A stretch of DNA of 64,000 bases from Pseudomonas mangrovi (GTDB lineage: Bacteria > Pseudomonadota > Gammaproteobacteria > Pseudomonadales > Pseudomonadaceae). The stretch covers positions 248,001-312,000 of the forward strand of contig NZ_QASN01000020.1 in the NCBI RefSeq assembly GCF_003052585.1, read 5' to 3'. The notes under the pieces were generated by a model, which made no database searches, was not told the DNA's origin, and saw only the letters and a program-made list of their open reading frames with translations. Shown here one piece after another: positions 18,113 through 28,071 of this stretch (within the stretch, counting starts at the first letter, position 1; every line of letters starts with the position of its first letter). A program made the translations under genes and the position numbers.

Positions 18113-18766
18113 TCACCGCCACTCGAGGATCTCCCAGCCGCGGGTGGCCGCCTCTGCGCGCAGCAAGGCATCCGGGTTCACCGCATGGGCGTGGGCCACC
18201 GCCTCCAGCAGCGGCAGGTCGTTGATCGAGTCGGAGTAGAAGTGCGCGCCGATACTGGACTCGCCGTTGGCCTGCAGCCATTGCTCGAGCTTGCGCAGCT
18301 TGCCTTCGCGGGCACAGGCCAGGCCGTCGATGGCGCCGCTGTAGTGCCCGTGAGCCAGCGCCAGGTCGCTGCCGAGCACGTCGGCGATGCCAAGGCGTTC
18401 GGCAATGGCCTCGACCAGGAAAGTCGGCGTCGCGGAGATGATCAGGATGCGCTCGCCCCGGCTGCGGTGGGCACTGACACAGCGCATCGCGTCGCTGTGG
18501 ATCAGCGGCTCGATGACGTCCTCGACGAAGGGAGCGGCGATGTAGGCGACTTCCTCCGGCGTGCGTCCCACCAGCGGCTGCAGGGTGTGCGCCAGGTACT
18601 CTTCGAGCGTTGCGCGACGCTCGGCATAGAGCGCGACCAGTTCCTGCTCGCGGGGAATGAAGGAGTCACGGTCGACCCAGCCCAGCTGGGCCAGGTGTTC
18701 GCTCCAGAGGCTGGGGCTGTTGCCGTCGATCAGGGTGTCGTCGAGGTCGAAGATCGCCAGGGTCAT
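18113..18766 (-). CDS. HAD-IB family phosphatase
   Basis: 217 residues from ATG 18766. Motif I is FDLDDTLIDGNS, motif II is ILIISATP, the lysine of motif III is in CAREGKLRKL, and motif IV is YSDSINDLPLLE. The subfamily IB pattern is that of SerB-like and lysophosphatidate-type phosphatases; the exact substrate is not visible. A TTG at 18778 could start it 4 codons earlier. It follows apeB on the same strand with a gap of 8 bp and is probably co-transcribed. Confidence 0.85.
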   Translation of the reverse strand: MTLAIFDLDDTLIDGNSPSLWSEHLAQLGWVDRDSFIPREQELVALYAERRATLEEYLAHTLQPLVGRTPEEVAYIAAPFVEDVIEPLIHSDAMRCVSAHRSRGERILIISATPTFLVEAIAERLGIADVLGSDLALAHGHYSGAIDGLACAREGKLRKLEQWLQANGESSIGAHFYSDSINDLPLLEAVAHAHAVNPDALLRAEAATRGWEILEWR

Positions 18767-18774
18767 GGGCTGTC

Positions 18775-20064
18775 TCAACCCAGCTCGCGGCAGGCGAAGA
18801 AGGCGCCGAGGACCTTGAGCAGGTGACTCAGGTCATGGCTGCCGGCCAGCTCGCGGATCGAGTGCATGGCAAAGGTCGGCACCCCGATGTCCAGGGTGCG
18901 AACGCCCAGCCGGCTGGCGGTAATCGGGCCGATGGTCGAGCCACAGCCCAGATCGCTACGCACCACGAAGCTCTGCACCGGAACCTCGTTTTCCAGGCAC
19001 AGCTGGCGGAAGAACCCTGCGGTTTCGCTGCTGGTGGCGTAGCGCTGGTTGCTGTTGACCTTGATCACCGGGCCGGCGTTGAGCTTCGGGCCGTGATTGC
19101 CGTCGTGCTTGTCGGCGTAGTTGGGATGGACGCCATGGGCGTTGTCGGCGGAGATCAGCAGCGAGCGCTGGGTCACCCGCACGCGCTCCTCGCCGTCGGG
19201 GATCAGGCGCGCGAGGACCTGCTCGAGGAAGGGGCCGTCGGCGCCGCAGGCCGAGCAGGAGCCGACCTCTTCATGGTCGGTGCAGACCAGCATGCAGCTT
19301 TCTTCGTCGTCCGCCGTGAGCAGCGCCTGCAGCCCGGCATAGCAGGAGAGCAGGTTGTCCAGGCGTGCACCGGCGATGAAGTCGCGATTCAGGCCGATAA
19401 CGGCCGCGGACTGGGTGTCGTAGAAGCTCAGCTCATAGTCCAGCACCGCATCGGCGACCAACCCGTGCTCCAGGCTCAGCTGCTCGGCGAGCAAGGCGCG
19501 GAAATCGGCGCGTTCTTCGCCCGGCACCTGGGCCAGGATCGGTGGTAGCTCGTTCTGCGCGTTGATCGCCCAGCCCTGATTGGCTTCACGGTTGAGGTGG
19601 ATGGCCAGGTTGGGAATGCAGGCGATCGGGTCGCGGAAATCGATCAGCTGGCTTTCCACCTTGCCGTCACGGCGGAAGGTGACGCGCCCGGCCAGCGACA
19701 GGTCGCGGTCAAACCAGGGCGCCAGCAGTGCGCCGCCGTAGACCTCCACGCCCAGTTGCAGGAAACCCTGGCGCTGCAGCTCCGGCTGCGGCTTGACGCG
19801 CAGGCAGGGGCTGTCGGTGTGCGCGCCGACCAGGCGAATGCCTGCGTCGAGCAGTTTTCGTCGGCCCACCCGGAAGGCGATGATCGAGGAGTCGTTGCGG
19901 GTGGCGTAATAGCGCTGGCCGGCTTCCAGATGCCAGGCGTCGCGCTCGTCGAGGCGGCGAAAACCGGCGGCGTCGAGCTGACGGGCGATGCTGTGGGTGG
20001 CGTGGAAAGGGCTGGGCGAGGCCTTGAGGAAATCAATCAGGCCCTGGTTGGTTCGTTCGCGCAT
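18775..20064 (-). CDS. apeB: M18 family aminopeptidase
   Basis: 429 residues, the normal family length, from ATG 20064 with GGAG 5 nt before it. Dinuclear zinc ligands are in [15 protein letters not shown], in the [12 protein letters not shown] region (Asp) and in CTDHEEVGS; the last histidine is in [13 protein letters not shown]. It is a cytosolic aminopeptidase that removes acidic or other N-terminal residues and forms dodecamers. It is the first gene before the HAD phosphatase. Confidence 0.9.
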   Translation of the reverse strand: MRERTNQGLIDFLKASPSPFHATHSIARQLDAAGFRRLDERDAWHLEAGQRYYATRNDSSIIAFRVGRRKLLDAGIRLVGAHTDSPCLRVKPQPELQRQGFLQLGVEVYGGALLAPWFDRDLSLAGRVTFRRDGKVESQLIDFRDPIACIPNLAIHLNREANQGWAINAQNELPPILAQVPGEERADFRALLAEQLSLEHGLVADAVLDYELSFYDTQSAAVIGLNRDFIAGARLDNLLSCYAGLQALLTADDEESCMLVCTDHEEVGSCSACGADGPFLEQVLARLIPDGEERVRVTQRSLLISADNAHGVHPNYADKHDGNHGPKLNAGPVIKVNSNQRYATSSETAGFFRQLCLENEVPVQSFVVRSDLGCGSTIGPITASRLGVRTLDIGVPTFAMHSIRELAGSHDLSHLLKVLGAFFACRELG

Positions 20065-20133
20065 AGGGACTCCAGACGGCAAGGGCTGAAGTCTATCCCA
20101 TCGGCGAAGGGAGGTCGTAGCCGGAGAGTCTCA

Positions 20134-20159
20134 GGTTCCCACGCGGGAGCGTGGGAACC
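20134..20159. repeat. REP-like hairpin GGTTCCCACGC, copy 1
   Basis: GGTTCCCACGC-GGGA-GCGTGGGAACC, a perfect 11-bp stem. The same element is at 37789-37818, and in both places ATCGGGATT follows. Confidence 0.7.
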
Positions 20160-20202
20160 ATAAAAGCCATCGGGATTCGAGGCTGTGCTGTGGCGTTCTT
20201 CT

Positions 20203-20229
20203 GGCGCAATGCGCTGCGCTTGTTGCGCC
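20203..20229. repeat. 27-bp inverted-repeat element, copy B
   Basis: GGCGCAATGCGC...TTGTTGCGCC, the same layout as 14859-14885. A CGTAGGGTGGA repeat half (about 20249) follows. Confidence 0.55.
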
Positions 20230-20363
20230 TGCGTGGTGTTCGCGCTCCCGTAGGGTGGACCGCCCAGCGGCGTAATCCGCCACCGTGGCGGCTTAGAGCT
20301 GGCATCGGGAATGATCGGGGCTACCCCGACTGCAGGGTTGCAGGCCAGCCCGGCTTGCGCTTC

Positions 20364-20939
20364 TCACGTCCGCCGGGCGATCACCTCGAACAGGTGCCAG
20401 TGCTTGCGCTGGCCGACGGCCGTCTTGCCGTCCCACTCGTGCTCCTCGAAGTGCACGGTTTCCCAACTATCGAACAGCCGCAGCAGCGCCGTCCGATCAT
20501 GAACTGTCAGCGGTCGCTCGCCGGCCCAGGCGTCACGATCAGCGAAGAAGTGCCCGACGAACAGTCCATCTGCGCAGAGCGCACCCGCGATGCGCTGCCA
20601 CAGGGCGGGGAAAGCCGCGGGCGGACAGAAGGGCAGTGCAAAGCTCGCATTGATCAGGTTCGCGGCAGGTAGCGGGCCGGCATCTTCGAAGCTGCGCTGG
20701 AGCAGTTGCAGGCGCGGTCGATCTTCGTCCGGACACTCCAGTGCCAGTGTGCTCAAGGCCTGGGGGTCCCGATCCAGAGCTGTGACCCCCCAGCCCTGAG
20801 CCAGCAGGTGCAGGCTGTCGCGTCCGGCGCCGCAGCCCAGATCGAGCGCGAAACCGGGTTCAGCCGACCACAGGCGCAGCGCCCGGGTCAGGCTTGGGTG
20901 AGCCGGCGCGCCGCGGGTCGCAGCCAGAAAATCCGCCAT
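20364..20939 (-). CDS. Class I SAM-dependent methyltransferase (TehB-like)
   Basis: 191 residues. The SAM motif I is LDLGCGAGRDSLHLL; motif II has an acidic end at ALDRDPQAL. This is the TehB/small methyltransferase form. The substrate is unknown. Its ATG overlaps the stop of the upstream pseudouridine synthase (TGATG), so translation is coupled. Confidence 0.82.
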   Translation of the reverse strand: MADFLAATRGAPAHPSLTRALRLWSAEPGFALDLGCGAGRDSLHLLAQGWGVTALDRDPQALSTLALECPDEDRPRLQLLQRSFEDAGPLPAANLINASFALPFCPPAAFPALWQRIAGALCADGLFVGHFFADRDAWAGERPLTVHDRTALLRLFDSWETVHFEEHEWDGKTAVGQRKHWHLFEVIARRT

Positions 20940-21574
20940 CAGAACGGTGCGGGCGACTCGAAGCGCAGCCGCTCACCGCTCTGCGGATGGGTCAGCGTCA
21001 GCATGCAGGCATGCAGGCAAAGGCGATCGAAGGCAGCCAGCGCCTCGGCGTGGGCGTAGAGACCGTCGCCCAGCAGTGGATGGCCGATGGAAAGCATGTG
21101 TACACGTAATTGGTGCGAGCGGCCGGTGATGGGGGTGAGCTCGACGCGGCTGTAGTGCCCGCAACGCTCGAGTACGCGCCAGAAGGTCAGGGCGTGCTTG
21201 CCCAGCTCGTGGTCCACGACATGCCGCGGTTTGCTCGGCGGATCGTAGCGTAGCGGCAGGTCGATGCTGCCGCTGTCCAGCTCCGGTTCGCCCCAGCACA
21301 GCGCGGTGTACGCCTTCTCGGTTTCACGGTCGTGGAACTGGCGCGACAGCTCGCGGTGGCTGTCGGGGTCGCGCGCGAGCACGATCAAGCCCGAGGTTTC
21401 CCAATCCAGGCGATGAACGATGCGCGCCTCCGGGTAGCCGTTTTCCTGCAGTCGGGTCACCAGGCAGTCGCGATTGTCCTCCGCACGGCCAGGCACCGAG
21501 AGCAGCAGGGTCGGCTTGTTGATGACCAGCAGGGCGGCGTCCTGGTGGACGATCTGGATGTTGGAAAGCGGCAT
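20939..21574 (-). CDS. RluA-family RNA pseudouridine synthase
   Basis: 211 residues from ATG 21574 (MPLSNIQIVH). VVINKP-type strand VINKPTLLLSVPGR, catalytic motif HRLDWETSGLIV with the nucleophilic aspartate, and PITGRSHQLRVHM are diagnostic. The short form without an S4 domain acts on tRNA/23S rRNA (RluA) or related sites. It lies between minE and the methyltransferase gene, the order seen downstream of minCDE in P. aeruginosa. The TTG at 21586 is an alternative start. Confidence 0.87.
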   Translation of the reverse strand: MPLSNIQIVHQDAALLVINKPTLLLSVPGRAEDNRDCLVTRLQENGYPEARIVHRLDWETSGLIVLARDPDSHRELSRQFHDRETEKAYTALCWGEPELDSGSIDLPLRYDPPSKPRHVVDHELGKHALTFWRVLERCGHYSRVELTPITGRSHQLRVHMLSIGHPLLGDGLYAHAEALAAFDRLCLHACMLTLTHPQSGERLRFESPAPF

Positions 21575-21752
21575 GGGGTGACCCAAATGAAATGGCGGCC
21601 CGTCAGGCCGCCATTGTTCAAGATCTTCACAGGGGAAAACGTAGCGAGCGAAGGTCAGGCAAGGCGAAATCAGGCGAAGAAACGGGGTTTACCTGTCGTA
21701 AATGACGGTTCTGAGCCTGATTTCAACGCAGCCTCACCGAGCGCAGTGGTTT

Positions 21753-22007
21753 TCAGCGATCCGGCAGGGTGATGTTGAGTTCCAGGATCGAGCAGTTGCC
21801 CTGATTCTCCAGGGCGACCTGGACCTGATCCTGATCGATGTTGACGTACTTGCGGATCACCTCGACCAATTCTTTCTGCAGTGCTGGCAGATAGTCTGGC
21901 TGGCTGCGCTGGCCACGCTCGTGGGCAACGATGATCTGCAGTCGCTCCTTGGCGATCGAGGCCGGGGTGTCCTTCTTGCGCGAGCGCAGGAAGTCGAAGA
22001 TGTTCAT
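21753..22007 (-). CDS. minE: Cell division topological specificity factor MinE
   Basis: 84 residues, the normal length. The N-terminal amphipathic membrane helix [12 protein letters not shown] and the MinD-contacting segment [15 protein letters not shown] are clear. It stimulates the MinD ATPase and drives pole-to-pole oscillation. Its start overlaps the minD stop by 4 bp. Confidence 0.96.
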   Translation of the reverse strand: MNIFDFLRSRKKDTPASIAKERLQIIVAHERGQRSQPDYLPALQKELVEVIRKYVNIDQDQVQVALENQGNCSILELNITLPDR

Positions 22008-22819
22008 TCCTTACCTCCAAAGAGGCGCTGCAGCAGGCCTTTCTTCTGCACATCGAGGAAGCGGTGCGGCACGTCCTTGCCGAGCAGGCGGTCGACGGCA
22101 TCGCTATAGGCCTGGCCGGCGTCGCTTTCCTCGTCGAGGATCACCGGGATGCCCTGGTTGGAAGCCTTGAGCACGGCCTGGGATTCGGGAATCACGCCGA
22201 GCAGATTGATCGCCAGGATCTCGCCGACGTCCTCGACGCCGAGCATCTCGCCCTTGGTCACGCGTTCGGGGTTGTAGCGGGTCAGCAGCAAACGTTCCTT
22301 GATCGGCTCCTCGCCGTTTTCGGCGCGGCGCGACTTGCTTGCCAGCAGGCCGAGCATGCGGTCGGAGTCACGTACCGAGGAAACTTCCGGGTTGGTCACG
22401 ACGATGGCCTCGTCGGCGAAGTACATGGCCATGTGCGCGCCCTGCTCGATGCCGGCTGGGGAGTCGCAGATGACGTATTCGAAGGTCTTGGACAGTTCTT
22501 CGATGACCTTGCCCACGCCTTCCTTGGTCAGGGCGTCCTTGTCGCGGGTCTGGCTGGCGGCGAGGACGAACAGGTTCTCGATGCGCTTGTCCTTGATCAG
22601 CGCCTGGTTCAGCGTGGCTTCGCCGTTGATGACGTTGACGAAGTCGTACACCACGCGGCGTTCGCAGCCCATGATCAGGTCGAGGTTGCGCAGACCGACG
22701 TCGAAATCGACGAGAACGGTCTTGTGGCCGCGCAGGGCCAGGCCCGTACCGATGGCGGCGCTGGAGGTGGTTTTACCTACGCCTCCCTTGCCGGAAGTGA
22801 CGACGATGATCTTGGCCAA
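22004..22819 (-). CDS. minD: Septum site-determining ATPase MinD
   Basis: 271 residues. The deviant Walker A motif GKGGVGKTT is at 10-18 with the signature lysine K11, [11 protein letters not shown] follows, and the C-terminal membrane-targeting helix is [16 protein letters not shown]-bound MinD recruits MinC to the membrane and blocks FtsZ rings away from midcell. Confidence 0.97.
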   Translation of the reverse strand: MAKIIVVTSGKGGVGKTTSSAAIGTGLALRGHKTVLVDFDVGLRNLDLIMGCERRVVYDFVNVINGEATLNQALIKDKRIENLFVLAASQTRDKDALTKEGVGKVIEELSKTFEYVICDSPAGIEQGAHMAMYFADEAIVVTNPEVSSVRDSDRMLGLLASKSRRAENGEEPIKERLLLTRYNPERVTKGEMLGVEDVGEILAINLLGVIPESQAVLKASNQGIPVILDEESDAGQAYSDAVDRLLGKDVPHRFLDVQKKGLLQRLFGGKE

Positions 22820-22924
22820 GCTGTTTCACCCCAAAAAATAATGAAGGACAAGGTGCTGAAGCCCTTGAATGGCGGGCTTTCGGCTACCTTTGCGCCTCTG
22901 CGAGAAAATTCGCGGAAGTATCCG

Positions 22925-23653
22925 TTAAAGGCGGGTGATGTTCAACACATCCCCGGTCAGACCGACCTGTACCGGCTCGCCCCAGAGCGGCTCGCGGCGA
23001 AGATCTTCGGCGACCTTGTAGTGGCCGGCGATGGACAGCAGTTCGGCGCCCATCTGCTGGCAGAAAATCCGTGCCGAAACATTGCCCTTTACGCCGGCCA
23101 ACGCGCGGCCGCGCAGCGGCGCGTAGACATGGATGTTGCCATCGGCGAGAAGTTCCGCGCCGGCACTGACTGGCGCCAGCACGATCAGATCACCCCCCGC
23201 GGCATAGATCTGCTGGCCGCCACGGATGGGTGTAGTGATCACCCGGCTGGGGCGGAACTCGGGTTCTTTGGGCTTTTCCGGGGCCGCGGCGGGTGCCAGT
23301 TCGATGATCCGCTCGCGTGCCCCGGAGGGCGGCAATACCGGCAGGTCGAGGGCCGCGGCGGCGGCGATGTCTTCCTCGCGGTTGGCACGGATCGCCAGCG
23401 TGCGCAGGCCGTGGTTGCGGCACAGGGTCATCAGTTCGGCAAGCTCCAGGCTGCCTTCACCGCTCGGCAGCTTGTCCAGCGCCAGGACCAGCGGGGTGTT
23501 GCTGAAGAACCCCGGCGCCTGCGCGACTTTCGCCGCCAGCTGTTGGTCGAGGCGCGTCAGGTCGTTGTGCGCCAGCTCCAGCACGGTGATCGCGAGCATG
23601 CTGCCCTTGAGCTGGAATACGGGGTCCTGATCGAGTAGGTCTGCTTGGCTCAT
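22925..23653 (-). CDS. minC: Septum site-determining protein MinC
   Basis: 242 residues from ATG 23653 ([10 protein letters not shown]); the longer open frame upstream is not conserved-looking. The N-terminal FtsZ-inhibiting domain includes [16 protein letters not shown]. The C-terminal beta-helix reads [17 protein letters not shown] and binds MinD. It is the first gene of minCDE. Confidence 0.95.
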   Translation of the reverse strand: MSQADLLDQDPVFQLKGSMLAITVLELAHNDLTRLDQQLAAKVAQAPGFFSNTPLVLALDKLPSGEGSLELAELMTLCRNHGLRTLAIRANREEDIAAAAALDLPVLPPSGARERIIELAPAAAPEKPKEPEFRPSRVITTPIRGGQQIYAAGGDLIVLAPVSAGAELLADGNIHVYAPLRGRALAGVKGNVSARIFCQQMGAELLSIAGHYKVAEDLRREPLWGEPVQVGLTGDVLNITRL

Positions 23654-23683
23654 GGTTCGCCCAACTGCTGTGAATGGCGACGA

Positions 23684-23712
23684 CTTATAGCGATCCGCTC
23701 CCCTGCCTGCAA
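23684..23712 (-). promoter_or_regulatory. Candidate sigma-70 promoter of minCDE
   Basis: On the minus strand TTGCAG (23707-23712) and TATAAG (23684-23689) are spaced by 17 bp, about 30 bp before the minC ATG. Confidence 0.5.
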
Positions 23713-23789
23713 GCAGGCCGGTGTGGCTGTGCGCCATCGGTCGGCGATCTCGCTTAGAATGCCGGCCTTCATCGAGTTCGGATCTGTGC

Positions 23790-24719
23790 ATGGATAGTCC
23801 CGCTTTCAAGGCCGCCTACCTTCATCCGCGATACTGGCTGCTATGGCTGGGCCTCGGCCTGCTGTGGCTGTTGACGCTATTGCCGTACCGCGTGCTGATG
23901 GCGCTCGGCCGCCTGCTAGGTGGCCTGCTTTACCGTCTGGCCGGATCACGCCGCAGAATTGCCGAGCGCAATCTCGAACTCTGCATGCCCGAGCTGGATG
24001 CTGCGGCCCGCGCGCGCCTGTTGCGCGAGAACTTCGCCTCGATGGGCATGACCTTCTTCGAGATGACCATCGCCTGGTGGTGGCCCGCCGAGCGTCTGCG
24101 CCGACTGGGTCGCTTCGAAGGCCTGGAATACCTGCACAAGGCTCAGGCCGAGGGGCAGGGCGTGATCCTGATGGCGCTGCATTTCACTACCCTGGAAATG
24201 GGCGGTGGACTGCTGGGGCTGGAGCAGCGTGCCTACGGCATGTACCGGCCGCACAAGAACCCGGTGTTCGACTTCATTCAGCGGCGAGGCCGCGAGCAGC
24301 GTCTGGAGGGTGTCATCGAGCGTGACGACGTTCGCGGCATGCTCAAGATGCTGCGGGCCGGCGCTACCATCTGGTATGCCCCCGATCAGGATTACGGTCC
24401 CAAGCAGAGCATCTTCGTGCCATTGTTCGGCATTCCGGCGGCCACCGTGACGGCTACCAGCAAGTTCGCCCGCCTGGGCAAGGCGCAGGTCATACCCATG
24501 ACGCAGATGCGCCTGGCCGACGGTTCCGGCTATCTTGTGCGAATCCATCCGCCGTTGACGGACTTTCCTGGCGCGAGCGAGGAAGAGGACTGCCGGCGGA
24601 TCAACGGTTTGATCGAAACGGCGATTGGCCAATGTCCGGAGCAGTATCTCTGGGCTCATCGACGCTTCAAGACCCGCCCGCCCGGCGAGCCGAAGCTTTA
24701 CCAGAAGAATAAAAAATAG
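23790..24719 (+). CDS. htrB: Lipid A biosynthesis lauroyl-type acyltransferase
   Basis: 309 residues from ATG 23790. One N-terminal membrane helix is followed by the LpxL/HtrB acyltransferase domain with its HX4E motif (HFTTLE). [15 protein letters not shown] and [16 protein letters not shown] are family blocks. It transfers a secondary acyl chain to lipid A precursors at the inner membrane. It diverges from minC and is followed after 10 bp by the patatin gene. Confidence 0.9.
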   Translation: MDSPAFKAAYLHPRYWLLWLGLGLLWLLTLLPYRVLMALGRLLGGLLYRLAGSRRRIAERNLELCMPELDAAARARLLRENFASMGMTFFEMTIAWWWPAERLRRLGRFEGLEYLHKAQAEGQGVILMALHFTTLEMGGGLLGLEQRAYGMYRPHKNPVFDFIQRRGREQRLEGVIERDDVRGMLKMLRAGATIWYAPDQDYGPKQSIFVPLFGIPAATVTATSKFARLGKAQVIPMTQMRLADGSGYLVRIHPPLTDFPGASEEEDCRRINGLIETAIGQCPEQYLWAHRRFKTRPPGEPKLYQKNKK

Positions 24720-24729
24720 AAGGAAAGCC

Positions 24730-25950
24730 ATGACAGCAGAGGGACCACCGCAGGCTACGCATACCACCGGCCTGATCCTTTCCGGCGGCGGCGCACGGGC
24801 GGCCTACCAGGTTGGCGTGCTGTCGGCCATTGCCGATCTGCTGCCAGATGCGGCGCGCAATCCCTTTCCGGTCATCGTCGGTACTTCGGCCGGCGCGATC
24901 AATGCAGTGGGGCTGGCTTGCGGCGCCCTGCATTTCACCGAGGCGATCCGTCGCCTGACGTCCGTCTGGCAAGGGTTCAGCACTGATCAGGTGTACCGTT
25001 CCGACTGGCCCCGGCTGCTGCGTCAGGCGTCGCGTTTTGTCGGTCACAGCCTGCTTGGCCTGGGCCGCGAGCTGCCGGTTGCGCTGCTCGACAATACGCC
25101 GCTACGCGGACTGCTCGAACGCGAAATGGATTTCTCCGGGATTGCTGCCGCGGTGCGCATGCGCCAGTTGCGCGCGGTTGCCATTACCGCGTTCGGCTAC
25201 GAGTCGGGGCAGGCAGTGACCTTCTACCAGGGCCGCGCGACCATCGATCCCTGGTTCCGCCACAGACGCGTCGGCGTACCGACCCGGCTGACTCTCGAGC
25301 ATCTGCTGGCCAGCGCCGCCATCCCGCTGGTATTCCCGCCAGTGCGGGTCAATCGCGAGTACTTCGGCGATGGTGCCCTGCGTCAGTCGGCGCCGATCAG
25401 CCCGGCATTGCACCTGGGTGCGACCCGGGTGCTGGTGGTCGGTGTCAGCGGCAACCCCACCGGTGAGCTGGCCAACGCGCGGGTGGCGCGCAATCAGACC
25501 GGGCATCCGCCGAGTCTGGCGCAGATCAGCGGACACATGCTCAACAGCACCTTCATCGACAATCTGGAAACCGACATCGAGCTGCTCGAACGTCTCAACA
25601 TGCTCGGCAGCCTGGTTCCGCCGCACCTGCAGGGCAATGGCCTGGGACTCAAGCCGGTCGACGTGCTGGTGATCAATCCGAGCCAGCCGCTCGACCAGAT
25701 CGCGGCACGTCACCGGCACGAACTGCCGCGCTCGATGCGCACTTTCCTGCGCGGGCCAGGGGCAACACGCTCCAACGGTGCCGGTGTGCTCAGCTACCTG
25801 CTGTTCGAACAGGGTTACTGCAACGAGCTGATCGAACTGGGCTATCAGGACGCCATGGCGCGCAAGCAGGCGCTTAGCAGCTTTCTCGGTCTGCCTGCCG
25901 AGATCCAGCCGGTCCTCGCCGAACCCGTGTCGCTGGCCAACGGCGCCTGA
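24730..25950 (+). CDS. Patatin-like phospholipase
   Basis: 406 residues from ATG 24730 (MTAEGPPQAT), with AAGGAAAG before it. The oxyanion motif SGGGARAAYQVG, nucleophile elbow GTSAG and dyad aspartate FGDGALRQ are all present, so the Ser-Asp dyad should be active. There is no signal peptide, hence it is cytoplasmic or membrane-peripheral. It lies directly after the lipid A acyltransferase, probably in one operon. Confidence 0.9.
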   Translation: MTAEGPPQATHTTGLILSGGGARAAYQVGVLSAIADLLPDAARNPFPVIVGTSAGAINAVGLACGALHFTEAIRRLTSVWQGFSTDQVYRSDWPRLLRQASRFVGHSLLGLGRELPVALLDNTPLRGLLEREMDFSGIAAAVRMRQLRAVAITAFGYESGQAVTFYQGRATIDPWFRHRRVGVPTRLTLEHLLASAAIPLVFPPVRVNREYFGDGALRQSAPISPALHLGATRVLVVGVSGNPTGELANARVARNQTGHPPSLAQISGHMLNSTFIDNLETDIELLERLNMLGSLVPPHLQGNGLGLKPVDVLVINPSQPLDQIAARHRHELPRSMRTFLRGPGATRSNGAGVLSYLLFEQGYCNELIELGYQDAMARKQALSSFLGLPAEIQPVLAEPVSLANGA

Positions 25951-25988
25951 TTCGACGCCGCTGCTCCAGGCTCCTGTGACGCCTGTGC

Positions 25989-26783
25989 TCAGTCGGCGAT
26001 CTGCAGCTTGCGTGCTTCGGTGTAGACGTAGCGGATCTTCTCGTACTCGAACGGCGAATTGAGCTGACCGTAGCGGAAGTTGGTGCCGTAGCGCGCATCG
26101 ACCAAGCGCAGAGCGGTCAGTTCCGGGTGATCGGTGCCCAACTGGCTGGCGCCGAGGAAGTTGATCTGGTCCTGGGCAATGAAATCCACCGCCAGTCCGC
26201 CGGTGTCGCGCAGGTTCGAGGGGCCGAGCAGCGGCAGCATCAGATAGGGGCCCTCAGGGACACCATAGAAGCCCAGGGTCTGGCCGAAGTCCTCGGGTTG
26301 GCGTGGCAGGCCGACGCGGGTCGCCGGATCCCACAGCCCGACCACACCGATGGTGGTATTGAGCAGCAGGCGCCCGGTGGTCTGCAGCGAGCGCTTGCCC
26401 TTGAGCTGCAGCGCGCTGTTGAGCAGGTTGGGCACGTCACCCAGGTTGTCGAAGAAGTTGCCCACGCCGGTGCGTACGAAGCGCGGCGTGACGTACTGGT
26501 AGCCGCGCACCACCGGTAGCAGCACCCACTCGTCGGCACGGTAGTTGAAGTGGTAGACCCGTCGGTTCCAGCGCTCCCAGGGGTCGTCGACATTCAGCGC
26601 ATCCAGGGTCGCACGCTCGAACTCGCGCTGATCCAGGCCCGGATTGAATTCCAGATTGCGCATCGGTCGGGTGAAGCCGTCGGCATCCACCTCGTCGGCG
26701 GCGTTCGCGCTGCCCAGGGCGACGCTGAACAGCAGGCCCAGGCAAAGATGCGCAGCAAATCCTTTTTGGCGTAGTTCAGTCAC
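25989..26783 (-). CDS. mlaA: MlaA/VacJ family phospholipid transport protein
   Basis: 264 residues. The MlaA domain reads DPWERWNRRVYHFNY, VGNFFDNLGDVPNLLN and RLLLNTTIGVVGLWDPA. The N-terminus is a signal peptide ending SANAAD with no lipobox cysteine. It is therefore predicted as a soluble periplasmic form, unlike the E. coli lipoprotein. MlaA extracts phospholipids from the outer leaflet. The gene overlaps the upstream hydrolase gene by 8 bp. Pseudomonas has more than one mlaA homologue; this is the copy linked to minCDE rather than the one at the mla operon. Confidence 0.85.
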   Translation of the reverse strand: MTELRQKGFAAHLCLGLLFSVALGSANAADEVDADGFTRPMRNLEFNPGLDQREFERATLDALNVDDPWERWNRRVYHFNYRADEWVLLPVVRGYQYVTPRFVRTGVGNFFDNLGDVPNLLNSALQLKGKRSLQTTGRLLLNTTIGVVGLWDPATRVGLPRQPEDFGQTLGFYGVPEGPYLMLPLLGPSNLRDTGGLAVDFIAQDQINFLGASQLGTDHPELTALRLVDARYGTNFRYGQLNSPFEYEKIRYVYTEARKLQIAD

Positions 26784-28071
26784 GGAATAGCTCCAGCATG
26801 GCTTGGCTGTTGACCTTGTAGTTGAGGTTGCCGCAGTGCCCGCCGCTCGGGTAGAGGATCAGGCGATCCCCCAGGGTCCGGCGCAGAAAGCCCAGATCGC
26901 CCGGCCCGAGGATCAGGTCGTCGGCGTTGTGCATCACCACCACCTTGTCGTTGTCGCGCAGATAGTCCTCGACGGCGTACAGGCTGATTTCCTCGATCAG
27001 TTGTTCCAGGCCGCCGCCTTCGTGGCGCACCTGCCAGAGCGGAACCAGCTGCTCATTCATGTAGCACTCGAAATCGCACTGCAGCGCGCGCTTGAAGAAG
27101 GGCGTCAGCACGGTGCTTTCGCGAATCGGATAGCCCGGTGGGGTGATCAGGCCGCGCTTGTTGATCAGGTCGGAGGTGAAGGCGATGTCGGCGGCGGAGA
27201 AGCGGAAGGAAGCGCCGATCAGCATCGCCATCTGCTCGTCGCTGAGTGCCTGCCGGGACTGCTGGAAATCGAACAGCACGGCGTCGTTGAGATCGATGAA
27301 GCCATGCTGGCGGAAGTAGCGGGTCAGTTTGCCCAGCACCAGCTCGTAGAAGTTGGTGCTGTTGTTGACGCCATCGACACGGGCCTGCACCAGGCGGTCC
27401 AGGTTGCTGATCGAGGTATGCAGGTTGACCGGCGGATTGAGCATCAGCACGCGCTTGAAATCGAAGCTGCGTCGGGTCTGGTCGAGCTGGCTGACGAAGG
27501 CTGCATGCAGTGCGCCGAGGCTGTACCCGGTGAGGTGGTACTCGCTGATCTCAAGCTCAGGATGGTTGGCGCGAATCGCCTGCATGGCGCGGTACAGATC
27601 GTCAGCATCCTCACGCGACAGACCGGGCGTGGCATGCCGCGAGGCGGCGGCCATGAAGTCGTAGCTGGTCGGTGAAGACAGCTGCACGACATGGAAGCCG
27701 GCGCCGTAGAACAGGCGCTTGAGATACTCCGAATGACTGGCCGAATAGTGCGCGCCGGTGCCGGCGATGATGAAGATCAGTGGCGCCTCGTCCTTCTGCC
27801 GGGCCAGGCGGTAACCCATGCGGTTGACCGCCCAGAAATTGTCCGGGATGAGGAACTCGCGCTCCGGCCGCAGGCGCACGCGGTAGTCGCGCTGATCGAT
27901 TTCGTCGTCTTCCGGCAGCTGCGGACGTAGTTCCAGCGGGGTGGTGGCAATGGTGGCTTCGAACGGATTCAGCAGGGGGAATTCGTAAGGCTCGGGTGGC
28001 TGTGTCGCTGCGTGCAGTGTCGCACTGCCAAGCAGGCAGAGCGGGGCGAGCAGGCAAAGGAGGAGGCGCAT
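26776..28071 (-). CDS. Secreted alpha/beta hydrolase
   Basis: 431 residues from ATG 28071, with AGGGAC 6 nt upstream. A signal peptide (MRLLLCLLAPLCLLGSATLH, then AA) is followed by an alpha/beta hydrolase domain. The nucleophile elbow is GYSLG, the acid is in HNADDLILGPGDLG, and the histidine is in GGHCGN. The oxyanion segment is IFIIAGTGAHYS. It is translationally coupled to mlaA, suggesting a periplasmic lipid-directed esterase or phospholipase; that role is inference. Confidence 0.8.
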   Translation of the reverse strand: MRLLLCLLAPLCLLGSATLHAATQPPEPYEFPLLNPFEATIATTPLELRPQLPEDDEIDQRDYRVRLRPEREFLIPDNFWAVNRMGYRLARQKDEAPLIFIIAGTGAHYSASHSEYLKRLFYGAGFHVVQLSSPTSYDFMAAASRHATPGLSREDADDLYRAMQAIRANHPELEISEYHLTGYSLGALHAAFVSQLDQTRRSFDFKRVLMLNPPVNLHTSISNLDRLVQARVDGVNNSTNFYELVLGKLTRYFRQHGFIDLNDAVLFDFQQSRQALSDEQMAMLIGASFRFSAADIAFTSDLINKRGLITPPGYPIRESTVLTPFFKRALQCDFECYMNEQLVPLWQVRHEGGGLEQLIEEISLYAVEDYLRDNDKVVVMHNADDLILGPGDLGFLRRTLGDRLILYPSGGHCGNLNYKVNSQAMLELFRD

